Numbered from the stretch's first letter, positions 1 through 8,020 are shown. The stretch is 64,000 nt of DNA from Pontibacter kalidii (GCF_026278245.1 NZ_CP111079.1:3598501-3662500); one strand, 5' to 3'. A program made the numbers and translations. Notes: generated by a model not told the origin, from the sequence alone.

Positions 1-1
1 C

Positions 2-307
2 GTGGTGGGTAAAGGCAGCCCCTACGAGCAGACGAAGTATATCCTGGACAAGATCGGACAGGCCCTGGAGCAGGCGGGGGCAAGTGTGAAAGACGTGGTG
101 CGCACGCGCATCTACGTAATCAACATTCAGCACTGGGAGGAGGTTGGCCGCGCCCACCAGGAGGTGTTTAAAGACATCAGGCCCGCCTGCAGCATGGTAC
201 AGGTGGCCGCCCTGATAAACCCGGACCTCCTGGTGGAGATAGAGGCCACCGCCATCCTTAGCCCCGCTTCCGGGCCCTTGCCGTACAATACAGCCCCTTA
301 CCAGTAG
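2..307 (+). CDS. RidA/YjgF family protein, 5' end outside window
   Basis: This is the C-terminal three quarters of a RidA/YjgF/YER057c/UK114 protein. The family forms trimers in the cytoplasm and hydrolyses reactive enamine/imine intermediates; some subfamilies have other roles. Visible signatures are the DVVRTRIYV stretch, the HWEEVGRAHQEVF segment, DIRPACSMVQV and the terminal LLVEIEATA strand. Family members are about 125-150 residues and only 101 are visible, so the N-terminal strands lie upstream of base 1. The GTG at base 2 is simply the first in-frame codon and should not be read as the start. The subfamily cannot be decided from this fragment. Confidence 0.9.
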   Translation: MVGKGSPYEQTKYILDKIGQALEQAGASVKDVVRTRIYVINIQHWEEVGRAHQEVFKDIRPACSMVQVAALINPDLLVEIEATAILSPASGPLPYNTAPYQ

Positions 308-470
308 CGTGCAGGGACCACGAAAGCTACTGTACCACAAACCTCTAAACCCCAACAAAAGAACAGGCGCCTGGGATAAGATATATGCTGTGTTTGCAGG
401 GCAGGACAGGATGTTCGTCTAAGAAAAAGCGCCTGTGGGATGTGAAAGTAAGCCGTTCGTATAAATCTGG

Positions 471-500
471 TTGCCGGTACAGATTATGTACTTATCTTTG
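471..500 (+). promoter_or_regulatory. Bacteroidota-type promoter (TTG-N19-TATCTTTG)
   Basis: TTG at 471-473 and TATCTTTG at 493-500 are separated by 19 bases, matching the Bacteroidota sigma-A consensus TTG-N(17-23)-TAnnTTTG. Transcription would begin around 503-508. No credible reading frame starts immediately downstream, and a strong terminator follows about 90 bases later. Confidence 0.6.
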
Positions 501-504
501 TAGC

Positions 505-618
505 AGAAAGCCAAAAGGAATATTTGTTTAAGGTGAGATGTAAATAAGATTCCAACCCTATCTACTACCAACAGAAGATATTGGCCTAAGCCGCTCCTCA
601 AAAGGGAGCGGCTTTTTT
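505..618 (+). ncRNA. candidate small RNA, about 110 nt
   Basis: The interval from a promoter (471-500) to a rho-independent terminator (588-618) has no plausible open reading frame, so the unit looks like a free-standing small RNA. Its size resembles Bacteroidota 6S-type RNAs, but I cannot verify a family match. Alternatives are a leader with a read-through terminator for the barrel gene at 688, or a promoter and terminator that belong to different transcripts. The 5' end is estimated from the promoter. Confidence 0.35.
588..618 (+). terminator. rho-independent terminator
   Basis: A 10-bp stem (588-597 with 605-614, AAGCCGCTCC and its complement) and a 7-nt loop lead into a run of seven T residues at 613-619. 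It would end the candidate small RNA on the plus strand. Confidence 0.8.
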
Positions 619-687
619 TATGCACTAACGTATAACCTTAGTTCGTTAGACCATTTGTCAGCACTCCAACCAATATCTTTTTTACCT

Positions 688-1296
688 ATGAGAAAACTTG
701 TTTTAACCTTGATAACCGTGCTGGCTATTAGCATTACAGCCCAGGCACAGTTATTTCAGGCTGGCGTAAAGGCCGGTATCAGCTCCTCGAAGGTGCGCCT
801 GAGCGATGTACAGAACGACCCGCAGCAGTATGCCTCTGCCGATAATATTACCGGTTACCACGCTGGTGCCTTTGCCCGCCTGCAATTGCTGGGGCTGCTG
901 TTTCAGCCGGAAGCCATACTTGCTACCTCAGGAGGAAACGTAGAGGTGAAAGACGATCCCAACAGCACCATGGTGCGCGTGGAGAAGTTTAAGTTCGACC
1001 GCCTGGACGTGCCGCTGCTGGTAGGCTTTAACTTTTTGCGGGTGGCACGGGTACAAGCTGGCCCGGTAGCCTCCATGCTGCTGACCGCCAAGCAGGAGGG
1101 CCGCACCATTAAAGACTATTACGACAACTCCGACTGGGGTTTCCAGGCAGGCCTAGGCGTCGACATTGGGGCTTTAACTCTGGATGCACGCTACGAACGC
1201 ATTAACCGCGACTTCACTAACACCAGCCTGCAAAGTGATGGCAAAGTGAGGAACGAGCAGTTTCTGGTAAGCCTGGGCCTGAAGCTAATAAAGTAG
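688..1296 (+). CDS. porin-family outer-membrane beta-barrel protein
   Basis: Predicted outer-membrane barrel of the PorT/OMP_b-brl_2 type, about 202 residues. It starts with a signal peptide (MRKLVLTLITVLAISITAQAQ, cleavage after AQA), then LFQAGVKAGIS, the usual first strand of these small Bacteroidota barrels, alternating strands, and a C-terminal hydrophobic strand (QFLVSLGLKLIK). An in-frame TTG at 655 would add 11 unlikely residues before the signal peptide, so the ATG at 688 is preferred. The gene stands alone between a terminator at 588-618 and a shared terminator downstream. No substrate can be inferred. Confidence 0.85.
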   Translation: MRKLVLTLITVLAISITAQAQLFQAGVKAGISSSKVRLSDVQNDPQQYASADNITGYHAGAFARLQLLGLLFQPEAILATSGGNVEVKDDPNSTMVRVEKFKFDRLDVPLLVGFNFLRVARVQAGPVASMLLTAKQEGRTIKDYYDNSDWGFQAGLGVDIGALTLDARYERINRDFTNTSLQSDGKVRNEQFLVSLGLKLIK

Positions 1297-1315
1297 CAAA
1301 GGCCGTCTATTAAAT

Positions 1316-1355
1316 CAAGAAAGCCGCAGGAGCATCAGTTCCTGCGGCTTTCTTG
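1316..1355. terminator. bidirectional terminator
   Basis: A 16-bp perfect stem (1316-1331 with 1340-1355) around an 8-nt loop lies between the convergent barrel and AbgT genes. A-rich and T-rich arms allow use from both strands. A TATACTTT copy of the window-wide motif follows at 1361. Confidence 0.8.
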
Positions 1356-1412
1356 TGATTTATACTTTAGATAAAGTCTTTTATCCTTTATCAAATTGTC
1401 CTTTGTCCAAGA

Positions 1413-2939
1413 CTATGGCATGTACAGGTTCGCGCCAGGGCCTATCGGCAGGTCCAGCAGAATCCAGATGATGAACATTACAATCCAGCCGATCAGGAAG
1501 ACGATAGAGTATGGCAGCATGGTAGAGATAACCGTACCGATACCGGCTTTCTTATCATAACGCTGTATGAAGGCCACAATCAGGGCGAAGTAGGACATCA
1601 TCGGGGAGATAATGTTCGTAACGCTGTCGCCGATGCGGTAAGCCACCTGCGTAAACTCCGGCGTATAGCCCAGCAGCATAAACATCGGGATGAACACCGG
1701 TGCCATAATGGCCCATTTGGCAGAGGCCGAGCCCATTACCATGTTAATGGAGGCCGCCACAAGTATAAACATGATCATCAGCGGTATACCGCTCAGGCCC
1801 AGCGTTTTCAGGGTATCAGCCCCGTTAATGGCCAGTATAAGCCCCAGGTTGGTCCAGTTAAAGTAAGCCACAAACTGCGCCGCGAAGAACACCAGCACAA
1901 TATAAGAGCCCAGCGTTTCCATGGATTTGGACATGCCACGCATCACGTCGCTGTCGTTCTTGATGGTTTGGGCACCGATGCCGTATGCAATGCCTGCCAC
2001 ACCGGCCAGTATAAAGATAAACGCCACAATACCCGACATGAAAGGCGAGTTCAAAATATCACCGGTCTCTGGGTTGCGCAGGTAGCCATTCTCCGGGATC
2101 AGGCCGCCAAGTATAAAGGCCATCATCAGCAGTATGGCAATCGTGGCATACAGCAGGCCGCGCTTCTCCAGTGAAGTCAGGCGATCTATACTTTGTGGCT
2201 TCTCGTCACCATCGTACTCCCCCAGCCTTGGTATCACGATCTTCTCTGTAACCCAGGTACCCAGACCCGCTACCAGGAACGTGGACACGAACATGAAGTA
2301 GTAGTTAGCGGCAGGGTTAACGGTATAGTCCGGGTTAATGATTCGGGCAGCCTCTGTAGAAAGGCCAGCCAACAGCGGATCGATGGTACCCAGCAGCAGG
2401 TTGGCACTGTAGCCCCCCGACACACCGGCAAAAGCCGCAGCCAGGCCGGCCAGCGGGTGACGGCCAGCCGCCAGGAAGATAACCGCCGCCAGCGGCACCA
2501 GCAGTACGTAGCCTACCTCAGAGGCGGTGTTCGAGATCACCCCCGAGAAAACGATCACGAACGTAAGCAGGCGCTTGGGCGACGACAGCACTACCAAACG
2601 CAGCACCGTGCCTATCAAACCGGTACCCTCGGCAATACCGATACCCAGCAACGACACTAGTACCGTGCCCAGCGGCGCAAAGTCAGTGAAGTTGGTGACC
2701 ATACGCGTCAGGATCATGTGGAGTCCCTCTGCCGAGAGCAGGTTTACCGGCGTTACGGTCTGGCCTGTCCCGGGGTGGGTTACGGCCATATCAAACTGGC
2801 TGGCCACCCACGATAGGATAACCACCAGCAGGGCAAAGCCGGCAAAAAGCGTGGCAGGGTGCGGCAGGGCATTGCCGATGCGCTCCACCACCGACAGGAA
2901 TTTGTCGATCCCCGATTTTTTCTTCTGTACTTGTGTCAT
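1413..2939 (-). CDS. AbgT family transporter
   Basis: Inner-membrane transporter of the AbgT family (p-aminobenzoyl-glutamate uptake in E. coli AbgT; drug efflux in YdaH/MtrF). It has the usual ~500-residue length (508). After a short cytoplasmic lead ([19 protein letters not shown]) comes [11 protein letters not shown], typical of the family, and about eleven hydrophobic segments. Family motifs include [16 protein letters not shown], the [18 protein letters not shown] hairpin and [13 protein letters not shown] near the C terminus. No peptidase partner gene is adjacent, so substrate and direction of transport are open. Transcribed alone from the promoter at 3039-3072. Confidence 0.92.
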   Translation of the reverse strand: MTQVQKKKSGIDKFLSVVERIGNALPHPATLFAGFALLVVILSWVASQFDMAVTHPGTGQTVTPVNLLSAEGLHMILTRMVTNFTDFAPLGTVLVSLLGIGIAEGTGLIGTVLRLVVLSSPKRLLTFVIVFSGVISNTASEVGYVLLVPLAAVIFLAAGRHPLAGLAAAFAGVSGGYSANLLLGTIDPLLAGLSTEAARIINPDYTVNPAANYYFMFVSTFLVAGLGTWVTEKIVIPRLGEYDGDEKPQSIDRLTSLEKRGLLYATIAILLMMAFILGGLIPENGYLRNPETGDILNSPFMSGIVAFIFILAGVAGIAYGIGAQTIKNDSDVMRGMSKSMETLGSYIVLVFFAAQFVAYFNWTNLGLILAINGADTLKTLGLSGIPLMIMFILVAASINMVMGSASAKWAIMAPVFIPMFMLLGYTPEFTQVAYRIGDSVTNIISPMMSYFALIVAFIQRYDKKAGIGTVISTMLPYSIVFLIGWIVMFIIWILLDLPIGPGANLYMP

Positions 2940-3038
2940 AAAAAAGGGTTGGTGTTGATTAGCTTTTCACACAGGCTGGCTGTGTGAGGTGTTGGCTGTA
3001 AAAAAGTTTTCGAAGATGGCTAAAAATTGGCGTGTTCG

Positions 3039-3072
3039 CAAATCTAGCTCAAAAGCCATAACTTAGCCCAAA
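3039..3072 (-). promoter_or_regulatory. promoter of the AbgT transporter gene
   Basis: Read on the minus strand, TAGATTTG (3039-3046) matches TAnnTTTG. A CTTTG -33 element lies at 3069-3073, 22 bases upstream. The expected start near 3032 gives a leader of about 90 nt. Confidence 0.55.
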
Positions 3073-3090
3073 GCCAAAAAAGGATAACGT

Positions 3091-3981
3091 ATGATTGCAC
3101 CCCTTCAGCCCGGCGACAAAATCGCCATTATCGCCACTGCCCGAAAAATAGACCGTGATGCCATTACGACTGCCGTTCAGGTGCTGCAACAGTGGGGGCT
3201 GGAGGTAGAAGTAGGGCCAAGCGTGGGAGCAAGCTACGGCGTGTTTGCCGGCGACGACGCCCTGCGCCTGCAGGATCTGCAGCAGGCCCTGGACCGCCCC
3301 GACATCAAAGCGATTATCTGTGCCCGCGGCGGCTACGGCACGACCCGCATCCTTGATCAGGTAGACTTCAGCCGGTTTCAGGAGCAACCCAAGTGGGTGG
3401 TGGGCTTCAGCGACATTACCTCGCTGCTTTGCCACATCCACAGCTTAGGTATAGAAAGCATACATGGCATTATGCCCCTGCTCTTCCCTAGCGGCACCGA
3501 AGCTGCCTTAGAAAGCCTCCGAAAGGTACTTTTCGGCGAGGAAGTACACTATGAGGTGGCACCACATCCCTTTAACCGCACCGGCACCGGCCAGGGCCAG
3601 CTGATTGGCGGTAACCTGGCCCTGCTGCATAACGTCTCCGGCACCCGCTCCGACTTTAGCTCGCGCGGCAAGATCCTGTTCCTGGAGGACGTGGATGAGT
3701 ACCTCTACAACATCGACCGCATGATGGTGCACCTCTCCCGCGCCGGTAAGCTGGATGATCTGGCAGGCCTGATCGTGGGCCACTTCAGCGACATGAAGGA
3801 CAACACCGACCCGTTTGGCAAAAATGTATACGAGATCATAGCCGAGCATACAGCCAAGTATAACTACCCCATCTGCTACGGCTTCCCCACCGGCCACGAG
3901 CCGGATAACCTGGCGCTGGTATGTGGAAGAGAGGCAAAACTGGAGGTAGGGGAGCAGGGCGCGTCGCTAATCTATGTATAA
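3091..3981 (+). CDS. LD-carboxypeptidase, peptidase family S66
   Basis: Muramoyl-tetrapeptide carboxypeptidase type enzyme (LdcA family), which removes the terminal D-Ala from L,D linkages in recycled murein peptides; some relatives handle microcin-like peptides. 296 residues is normal. Visible motifs in order: LQPGDKIAIIATARK at the N terminus, ICARGGYGTTRI, the nucleophile motif GFSDIT (Ser107), GGNLALL, FLEDVDEYLYNIDRM with the catalytic Glu, and GHFSDM with the region around the catalytic His. No signal peptide is seen, consistent with a cytoplasmic recycling role. It is divergent from AbgT and followed by the acetyltransferase, with 117 bases between. Confidence 0.92.
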   Translation: MIAPLQPGDKIAIIATARKIDRDAITTAVQVLQQWGLEVEVGPSVGASYGVFAGDDALRLQDLQQALDRPDIKAIICARGGYGTTRILDQVDFSRFQEQPKWVVGFSDITSLLCHIHSLGIESIHGIMPLLFPSGTEAALESLRKVLFGEEVHYEVAPHPFNRTGTGQGQLIGGNLALLHNVSGTRSDFSSRGKILFLEDVDEYLYNIDRMMVHLSRAGKLDDLAGLIVGHFSDMKDNTDPFGKNVYEIIAEHTAKYNYPICYGFPTGHEPDNLALVCGREAKLEVGEQGASLIYV

Positions 3982-4098
3982 GCTGATTGCTTTATACTTT
4001 CAGAGGCCGTAGCACAAGTATAAGCGTATGCAGAAAGTATAAACCGCTAGGTATAAGGCTTATGCCCCTGTAAGTTGAGCATCATCACGTCAAAGCAC

Positions 4099-4869
4099 AT
4101 GAACTACGAAGCCTACCTGGCGCGCATCGGTTATTCAGGGGAACGGCAGCCGACCCTCGACGTGCTGCAGCAATTGCAGAAGCTCCACCTGTTAACCGTC
4201 CCCTTCGAGAATCTGGACATTCACGACGGGGTCCCGATCGAACTGGACACTGAAAAGATCTTCGACAAGGTGGTGCTTCAGAAACGGGGCGGGTTCTGCT
4301 ACGAACTGAACGGTTTATACTTTGAGTTACTCACTGCGCTGGGCTTTGACGCCAGACGGATCTCTGCGAAAGTATACTCCGCCAGCGAAGGCACCTACTC
4401 GCCAGAGTATGACCACATGGCCCTGCTGGTAACGATAGCGGGGGAAGAATATCTGACCGATGTCGGGTTTGGGGAGTTCAGTTTTGCGCCGCTGAAGATA
4501 GCCCTGGGCCAGGTGCAGGCAGATGCACGGGGCGATTACGTCTTCGACAAATATGACGAGCGCTATTACCGGGTAAGCCGTGTAGAAAATGGCGAGCTCC
4601 GGCCCGAATACATCTTCCGGAAAACAGCCAGGGCTTTTAATGAGTTTTCCGACATGTGCCACTTCCACCAGACCGATCCCCGCTCCCACTTCAGGCAACG
4701 CAGGATGATCACGCTTCCCACCGAAAAAGGCCGCATCACGCTCACAGAGCACAAACTCAAGCTGACAGAAGGTGACCTTACCAAGGAAATCACGCTGAAA
4801 GACACAGCTGAGTACGAAGCCTATCTGTGGCAATACTTTGGGGTAAAACCGGCTGGCAAGATTAATTAA
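4099..4869 (+). CDS. arylamine N-acetyltransferase
   Basis: NAT family enzyme that transfers acetyl from acetyl-CoA to arylamines or hydrazines; its natural substrate is often unknown. 256 residues from the ATG at 4099. The Cys-His-Asp triad is visible as RGGFCYE (Cys67), YDHMALL (His106) and YLTDVGFG (Asp121). FENLDIHDG near residue 37 is also typical. An in-frame TTG at 4075 would add eight residues, but MNYEAYLARIGYSG is the normal NAT beginning. No adjacent polyketide or degradation genes point to a particular substrate. Confidence 0.93.
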   Translation: MNYEAYLARIGYSGERQPTLDVLQQLQKLHLLTVPFENLDIHDGVPIELDTEKIFDKVVLQKRGGFCYELNGLYFELLTALGFDARRISAKVYSASEGTYSPEYDHMALLVTIAGEEYLTDVGFGEFSFAPLKIALGQVQADARGDYVFDKYDERYYRVSRVENGELRPEYIFRKTARAFNEFSDMCHFHQTDPRSHFRQRRMITLPTEKGRITLTEHKLKLTEGDLTKEITLKDTAEYEAYLWQYFGVKPAGKIN

Positions 4870-4881
4870 TTTGGCTATACT

Positions 4882-4980
4882 TTCCTGTCTGAGTCTAAGG
4901 GTGGTAACGCTGCCTCTATTCCGATAAACGAGATTTACACGCACGTGACGATCTTCGTACCGGGTAAGTATATTGCTTAA
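4882..4980 (+). pseudogene. possible tail remnant of a tyrosine recombinase
   Basis: The frame ending at the TAA at 4978-4980 encodes ASIPINEIYTHVTIF. EIYTHV is the usual setting of the catalytic tyrosine at the C terminus of phage-type integrases (commonly TTEIYTHV). The rest of an integrase (RHR motifs) is absent, because the arylamine acetyltransferase ends only a few bases upstream. The match is short and could be chance. It gains weight from the AT-rich gene pair that follows. Confidence 0.3.
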
Positions 4981-4984
4981 CAAA

Positions 4985-5092
4985 ATGCAAGAGGGCATAC
5001 ACACTATTGAAGCGCTAAAGAATTGGCTTGATACGGACAGAACCTCTTTGCATAGAAAGCAGCTAAACGTGGTAGTGACGTATACACCGTAG
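4985..5092 (+). CDS. possible 35-residue small ORF
   Basis: ATG at 4985 to TAG at 5090-5092 encodes a 35-residue peptide beginning MQEGIHTIEALKNWLDTDR. I do not recognise it. The same stretch can fold, because ATGCAAGAGG at 4985 is nearly complementary to CCTCTTTGCAT at 5043-5053, so it may be structural DNA. It has no clear promoter or ribosome site. Confidence 0.15.
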   Translation: MQEGIHTIEALKNWLDTDRTSLHRKQLNVVVTYTP

Positions 5093-5127
5093 TTGGCGCT
5101 TTAGTCTAAAACGAGACTCCGTAACCA

Positions 5128-5862
5128 ATGGAATATAAAGAAACAAACCCCTGCACAGCCTTAGCACCCTATATTCATTCCTTTTGGGAATTGAAAGGTG
5201 ACGACCATGACAGACAATGGGAGCGGAATTTCCCTGACGGTTGCCCCGGTTTGGTGCTCAATGTAGGGGATTCTTGCAGTACCGACAACGGTACAGTTGT
5301 TATGGATTTCGGCAAAACGTATGTGGTGGGGGCAATGACTTCTTTTAAGGATAGTTTCATTGACGGAGACACGCACCTGTTTGGCGTATGCCTGAAACCA
5401 GGCGTTTTCTACAATTTTTACAACTATACGTCGCAAAATGAGCTAGCGAACAAAACCGTTCAGCTTGAAAAGCCGCATTCGTTCGAACTGGACAAGTTCC
5501 TTAAAAGTCCTGTATACTACCTGAATGCTTTTTTTACTGACCGCTTACAAAACAGAAACGGGCTTTTACAATCCATTATGGATGATATTCACCAGTCGAA
5601 TGGCCAGATAAGTATAAAGAAGCTTGCCGAAAGAAAAGCCATTTCTATAAGACAGTTGGAGCGAAAATTTAGAACACATATAGGCATTACACCCAAAGAG
5701 TATGCGAATATTGTTCGCTTTCAGCATGCGCTCACCTTAATCAAAAACTCAGATAAGAAACGAAGTTTGTTAGATATAGCCTTTGCATGTGGTTATTACG
5801 ACCACGCCCATCTTACCAATGAGATAAAACGCAATACCGGACTTTCGCCATCGCAATTTTAG
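5128..5862 (+). CDS. AraC family transcriptional regulator
   Basis: DNA-binding regulator of 244 residues. The N-terminal half has the beginning common to DUF6597-type AraC proteins (MEYKETNPCTALAPYIHSFWEL) and is probably a ligand-sensing domain. The C-terminal ~100 residues carry two helix-turn-helix units: ISIKKLAERKAISIRQLERKF followed by GITPKEYANIVRFQHAL, then SLLDIAFACGYYDHAHLTNEIK. Base composition is lower in GC than its neighbours (22 of 60 bases at 5701-5760 are G or C), suggesting acquisition from another source. The reductase gene follows 71 bases later and may be its target. Confidence 0.9.
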   Translation: MEYKETNPCTALAPYIHSFWELKGDDHDRQWERNFPDGCPGLVLNVGDSCSTDNGTVVMDFGKTYVVGAMTSFKDSFIDGDTHLFGVCLKPGVFYNFYNYTSQNELANKTVQLEKPHSFELDKFLKSPVYYLNAFFTDRLQNRNGLLQSIMDDIHQSNGQISIKKLAERKAISIRQLERKFRTHIGITPKEYANIVRFQHALTLIKNSDKKRSLLDIAFACGYYDHAHLTNEIKRNTGLSPSQF

Positions 5863-5933
5863 TTTGTCGTTTTTTTACAAAGTAGGAATGAGCGCTCCGG
5901 ATTAATATTGTAAAAAATAAAAACAACGGACAG

Positions 5934-6467
5934 ATGCGAAAATTATCACTTTTCATTGCGACAAGCTTGGACGGTTACATTGCCAAACCTAATGATGACC
6001 TTAGCTTCCTGAATTTAGTCGAGAAAGAAGGCGAAGATTATGGCTATGCAGACTTTACCTCAACCATCGACACCATACTTATTGGTAGGAAAACATATGA
6101 TTGGGTTCAAAGAGAAATAGGAACTTCTCATTATGATAACGGGGAAAGAGATGTGTATGTGCTTACAAGAACAGAAAGGCCAAGTATAGGCAGGATAAAG
6201 TTCTACACCGGTGATCTAAGGGAATTGGTGCAAAAGTTAAAGAGCAAAAATGGAAAAGATATCTATTGTGATGGTGGGGCGGAAGTCATCAACGAACTTT
6301 TGAAAAGCGACCTGATTGACGAGTTTATTATTTCAATCGTGCCCGTGCTGCTAGGTAATGGAACAAGACTTTTCAAGGACGGCAGGCCGGAACAGACACT
6401 TGAACTAGTTACCGCTAAAACCTTTGACACAGGATTAACACAGTTACATTACAAACGGAAGAAATAA
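5934..6467 (+). CDS. dihydrofolate reductase family protein (RibD C-terminal domain)
   Basis: 177-residue NADPH-dependent reductase fold of the RibD_C/DHFR superfamily. The N terminus (MRKLSLFIATSLDGYIAKPNDD) and the internal DTILIGRKTYDW and CDGGAEVINELLKSDLIDEF segments are characteristic; the last corresponds to the cofactor-binding GG loop. Such stand-alone proteins (YyaP/YwjB type) have no settled substrate. Like the AraC gene before it, it is AT-rich (24 of 60 G or C at 6001-6060). A TAATATTG box at 5903-5910 could be its own -7 element, with one mismatch. Confidence 0.88.
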   Translation: MRKLSLFIATSLDGYIAKPNDDLSFLNLVEKEGEDYGYADFTSTIDTILIGRKTYDWVQREIGTSHYDNGERDVYVLTRTERPSIGRIKFYTGDLRELVQKLKSKNGKDIYCDGGAEVINELLKSDLIDEFIISIVPVLLGNGTRLFKDGRPEQTLELVTAKTFDTGLTQLHYKRKK

Positions 6468-6471
6468 ATAA

Positions 6472-6560
6472 CGGGCCGCCAACAAGGGGTATAAAACAGA
6501 GGGCGGAGAATGGTTTCTGCAAGTGCCAGTTTAGTCTCGGTGAATATGTAGGCAGCCCTG
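6472..6560 (+). repeat. attC-like sequence after the reductase gene
   Basis: Directly after the reductase stop lies CGCCAAC (6476-6482), the exact complement of GTTGGCG at 5092-5098 before the AraC gene. The downstream bases can fold (CCGCC with GGCGG about 20 bases apart). TTTAGTCT recurs at both edges (about 5101 and 6530). The arrangement resembles the RYYYAAC/GTTRRRY boundaries of integron cassettes or the attC-like post-gene repeats of Bacteroidota. The first base does not fit the canonical consensus, so this is tentative. Confidence 0.3.
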
Positions 6561-6642
6561 GATAGCCCAGCGCCACGAAACAAAGTATACTTTACAGGGT
6601 TTAATGGCATAAAAGCTTACAGTTCCTGGAACATAACTTGCT

Positions 6643-7281
6643 ATGTCTGCCACGCTTAAACCAAAAAAACGCCTCTGGCAACAGCCTTTGCACCTGATGT
6701 ACAGTGCGCTGTTCCTGTTTTTTTGGGTTTACACCGGCCTTACCACCCCCGACCTGAAGAACTGGCTGCTGGAGAACGTGCTTACGCTCTCGCTGATCAT
6801 CTTTCTGGTAGCCTTCTACAACATCTTCCGCTTCTCAGACGCCAGCTATACGCTTATTTTCCTGTTTCTGCTGCTGCACGTGTATGGCAGCCAGTACCAG
6901 TACGCCGACAACCCGTTCGGGGAATGGCTGAAGGGGCAGCTTGGCGTTGCGCGCAACCATTACGACCGCCTGGTTCACCTCGGTTACGGACTGCTGCTGA
7001 CTTACCCCCTGCACGAGGTGTTGGCATTTGGCTTTAAGCTACGGTCTATCCTCACCTACCTGCTGCCCGTGGAGCTTATACTTTCCACCAGCGTGCTGTA
7101 CGAGCTGGTGGAGTGGATGGTAGCCGACTGGGTGTACGGCGGTGGTGAGCAGGGGATGGTTTTCCTGGGAATGCAGGGCGATATCTGGGACGCGCAGAAA
7201 GACGTGGCCATGGCCCTTGCCGGGAGCCTGGTAGCCATGGCCGTGGCGTATGTCTTTATCAAAAGGAAACTGGAAGTATGA
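6643..7281 (+). CDS. DUF2238 (YjdF family) integral membrane protein
   Basis: Inner-membrane protein of 212 residues with about six hydrophobic segments. The motifs YGSQYQYADNPFGEW, the region NHYDRLVHLGYGLLLTYPLHE and the segment YELVEWMVADWVYGG followed by GMQGDIWDAQKDVAMALAG are diagnostic of DUF2238. Conserved His, Asp and Glu residues next to membrane segments suggest a membrane enzyme or metal site, but no function is established for the family that I can name. It is a single gene. Confidence 0.88.
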   Translation: MSATLKPKKRLWQQPLHLMYSALFLFFWVYTGLTTPDLKNWLLENVLTLSLIIFLVAFYNIFRFSDASYTLIFLFLLLHVYGSQYQYADNPFGEWLKGQLGVARNHYDRLVHLGYGLLLTYPLHEVLAFGFKLRSILTYLLPVELILSTSVLYELVEWMVADWVYGGGEQGMVFLGMQGDIWDAQKDVAMALAGSLVAMAVAYVFIKRKLEV

Positions 7282-7545
7282 TGCAAGTATGAATACTTAT
7301 AAACTCACTGGAGGTTCATGTTACCACTTCCAACCACCCCTGCCCCTACCCCCAGGAGGGGAGCCTGTCATTGCTTCTAGCAAAGTACAAGTTTTATAGC
7401 TGCTGGTAACGCGGACAGGTCGCGACCTGTCCCTACAAGTATAAACCCACCCCCAACCCCTCCAAGGAGGGGAATTGTCAGCAGACGGTTACATCCCCCT
7501 ACCCCCTTCAAAGGGGGACTTGGTTCTAGTTCCATAGCAAAGGCA
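7282..7545. repeat. cluster of GC-rich palindromic (REP-like) units
   Basis: The start of a 739-base gene-free stretch. It contains, in order, a CCCCTACCCCC...GGAGGGG unit near 7344-7364, a perfect 20-bp palindrome GGACAGGTCGCGACCTGTCC at 7413-7432, CCCCTCC-AA-GGAGGGG at 7457-7472 and CCCCCTTCAAAGGGGG at 7502-7517. Motif copies AAGTATAA lie between them. Such units are dispersed in many Bacteroidota genomes. I see no gene. Confidence 0.6.
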
Positions 7546-7706
7546 GCGGCTATCGAACGGATACCCAGTCCTTGGGTTGAGCACCTTGTGAGATCCGGTG
7601 CTCAACTTATTGAGCAGCCCGAGGCACGAGGGCAGGAGGGAACACAGCGCGATGCCCTTATCGAGGGCCCCTACCCCCAGGACGAGCCCTCTCGGGCTTG
7701 AGAGCT
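7546..7706 (-). repeat. dispersed intergenic repeat, copy A
   Basis: About 160 bp whose reverse complement aligns along its length with 48069-48230, with an uninterrupted identical core of about 50 bases. Inside copy A, GTTGAGCACC (7576-7585) pairs with GGTGCTCAAC (7597-7606) to form a 10-bp hairpin. A spurious reading frame through the core encodes PRGLVLGVGALDKGIAL in both copies. Codon evidence for a real protein is lacking, and the two frames diverge and end differently. Confidence 0.8.
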
Positions 7707-7946
7707 CCAAAGCCAGATATAAAACGAGTAGGTTGTAAAGCCGTGGATGAACGGAAGCTAGAAAGGATAGCTTAGTTCAAGTTGAGGGAAGCAGCGGCCA
7801 GGGAAGTATAGCTCAAGTATAAAAAGGCACAAGCGGATGCTTGCGTCAGGGAGGGTCTGCTTCCTCGTACGATCGCTCATTATAAAGTATAACTACGCCA
7901 AAAGCCACAGAAGTAAAGCATCTGCAGCAAGTATAAAAGGTAGGCA
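7707..7946. other. gene-free stretch with AGTATA motif copies
   Basis: I see no gene. The stretch holds AGTATA copies near 7804, 7817, 7886 and 7930. Confidence 0.6.
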
Positions 7947-7952
7947 TAAAAA

Positions 7953-7980
7953 AACCAGCCGCACCCCCGTGCGGCTGGTT
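7953..7980 (-). terminator. terminator of the OmpA lipoprotein gene
   Basis: A 12-bp stem (7953-7964 with 7969-7980) and a CCCC loop lead into an A-run on the plus strand, which is the U-run for the minus-strand transcript. Confidence 0.8.
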
Positions 7981-8020
7981 AATCACCAATTATCCAATCA
8001 ATCTACTACTACTTAATCTT

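Noticed and set aside
419..625. 68-codon minus-strand ORF
   Set aside because: It covers the plus-strand promoter and terminator and has no domain; the RNA interpretation fits better.
7489..7710. Minus-strand frame of 73 codons, with a similar 68-codon frame at 48063-48269, as a conserved protein pair
   Set aside because: Similarity lies at DNA level across the dispersed repeat and does not respect the frame; the ends diverge and no start context or domain is present.
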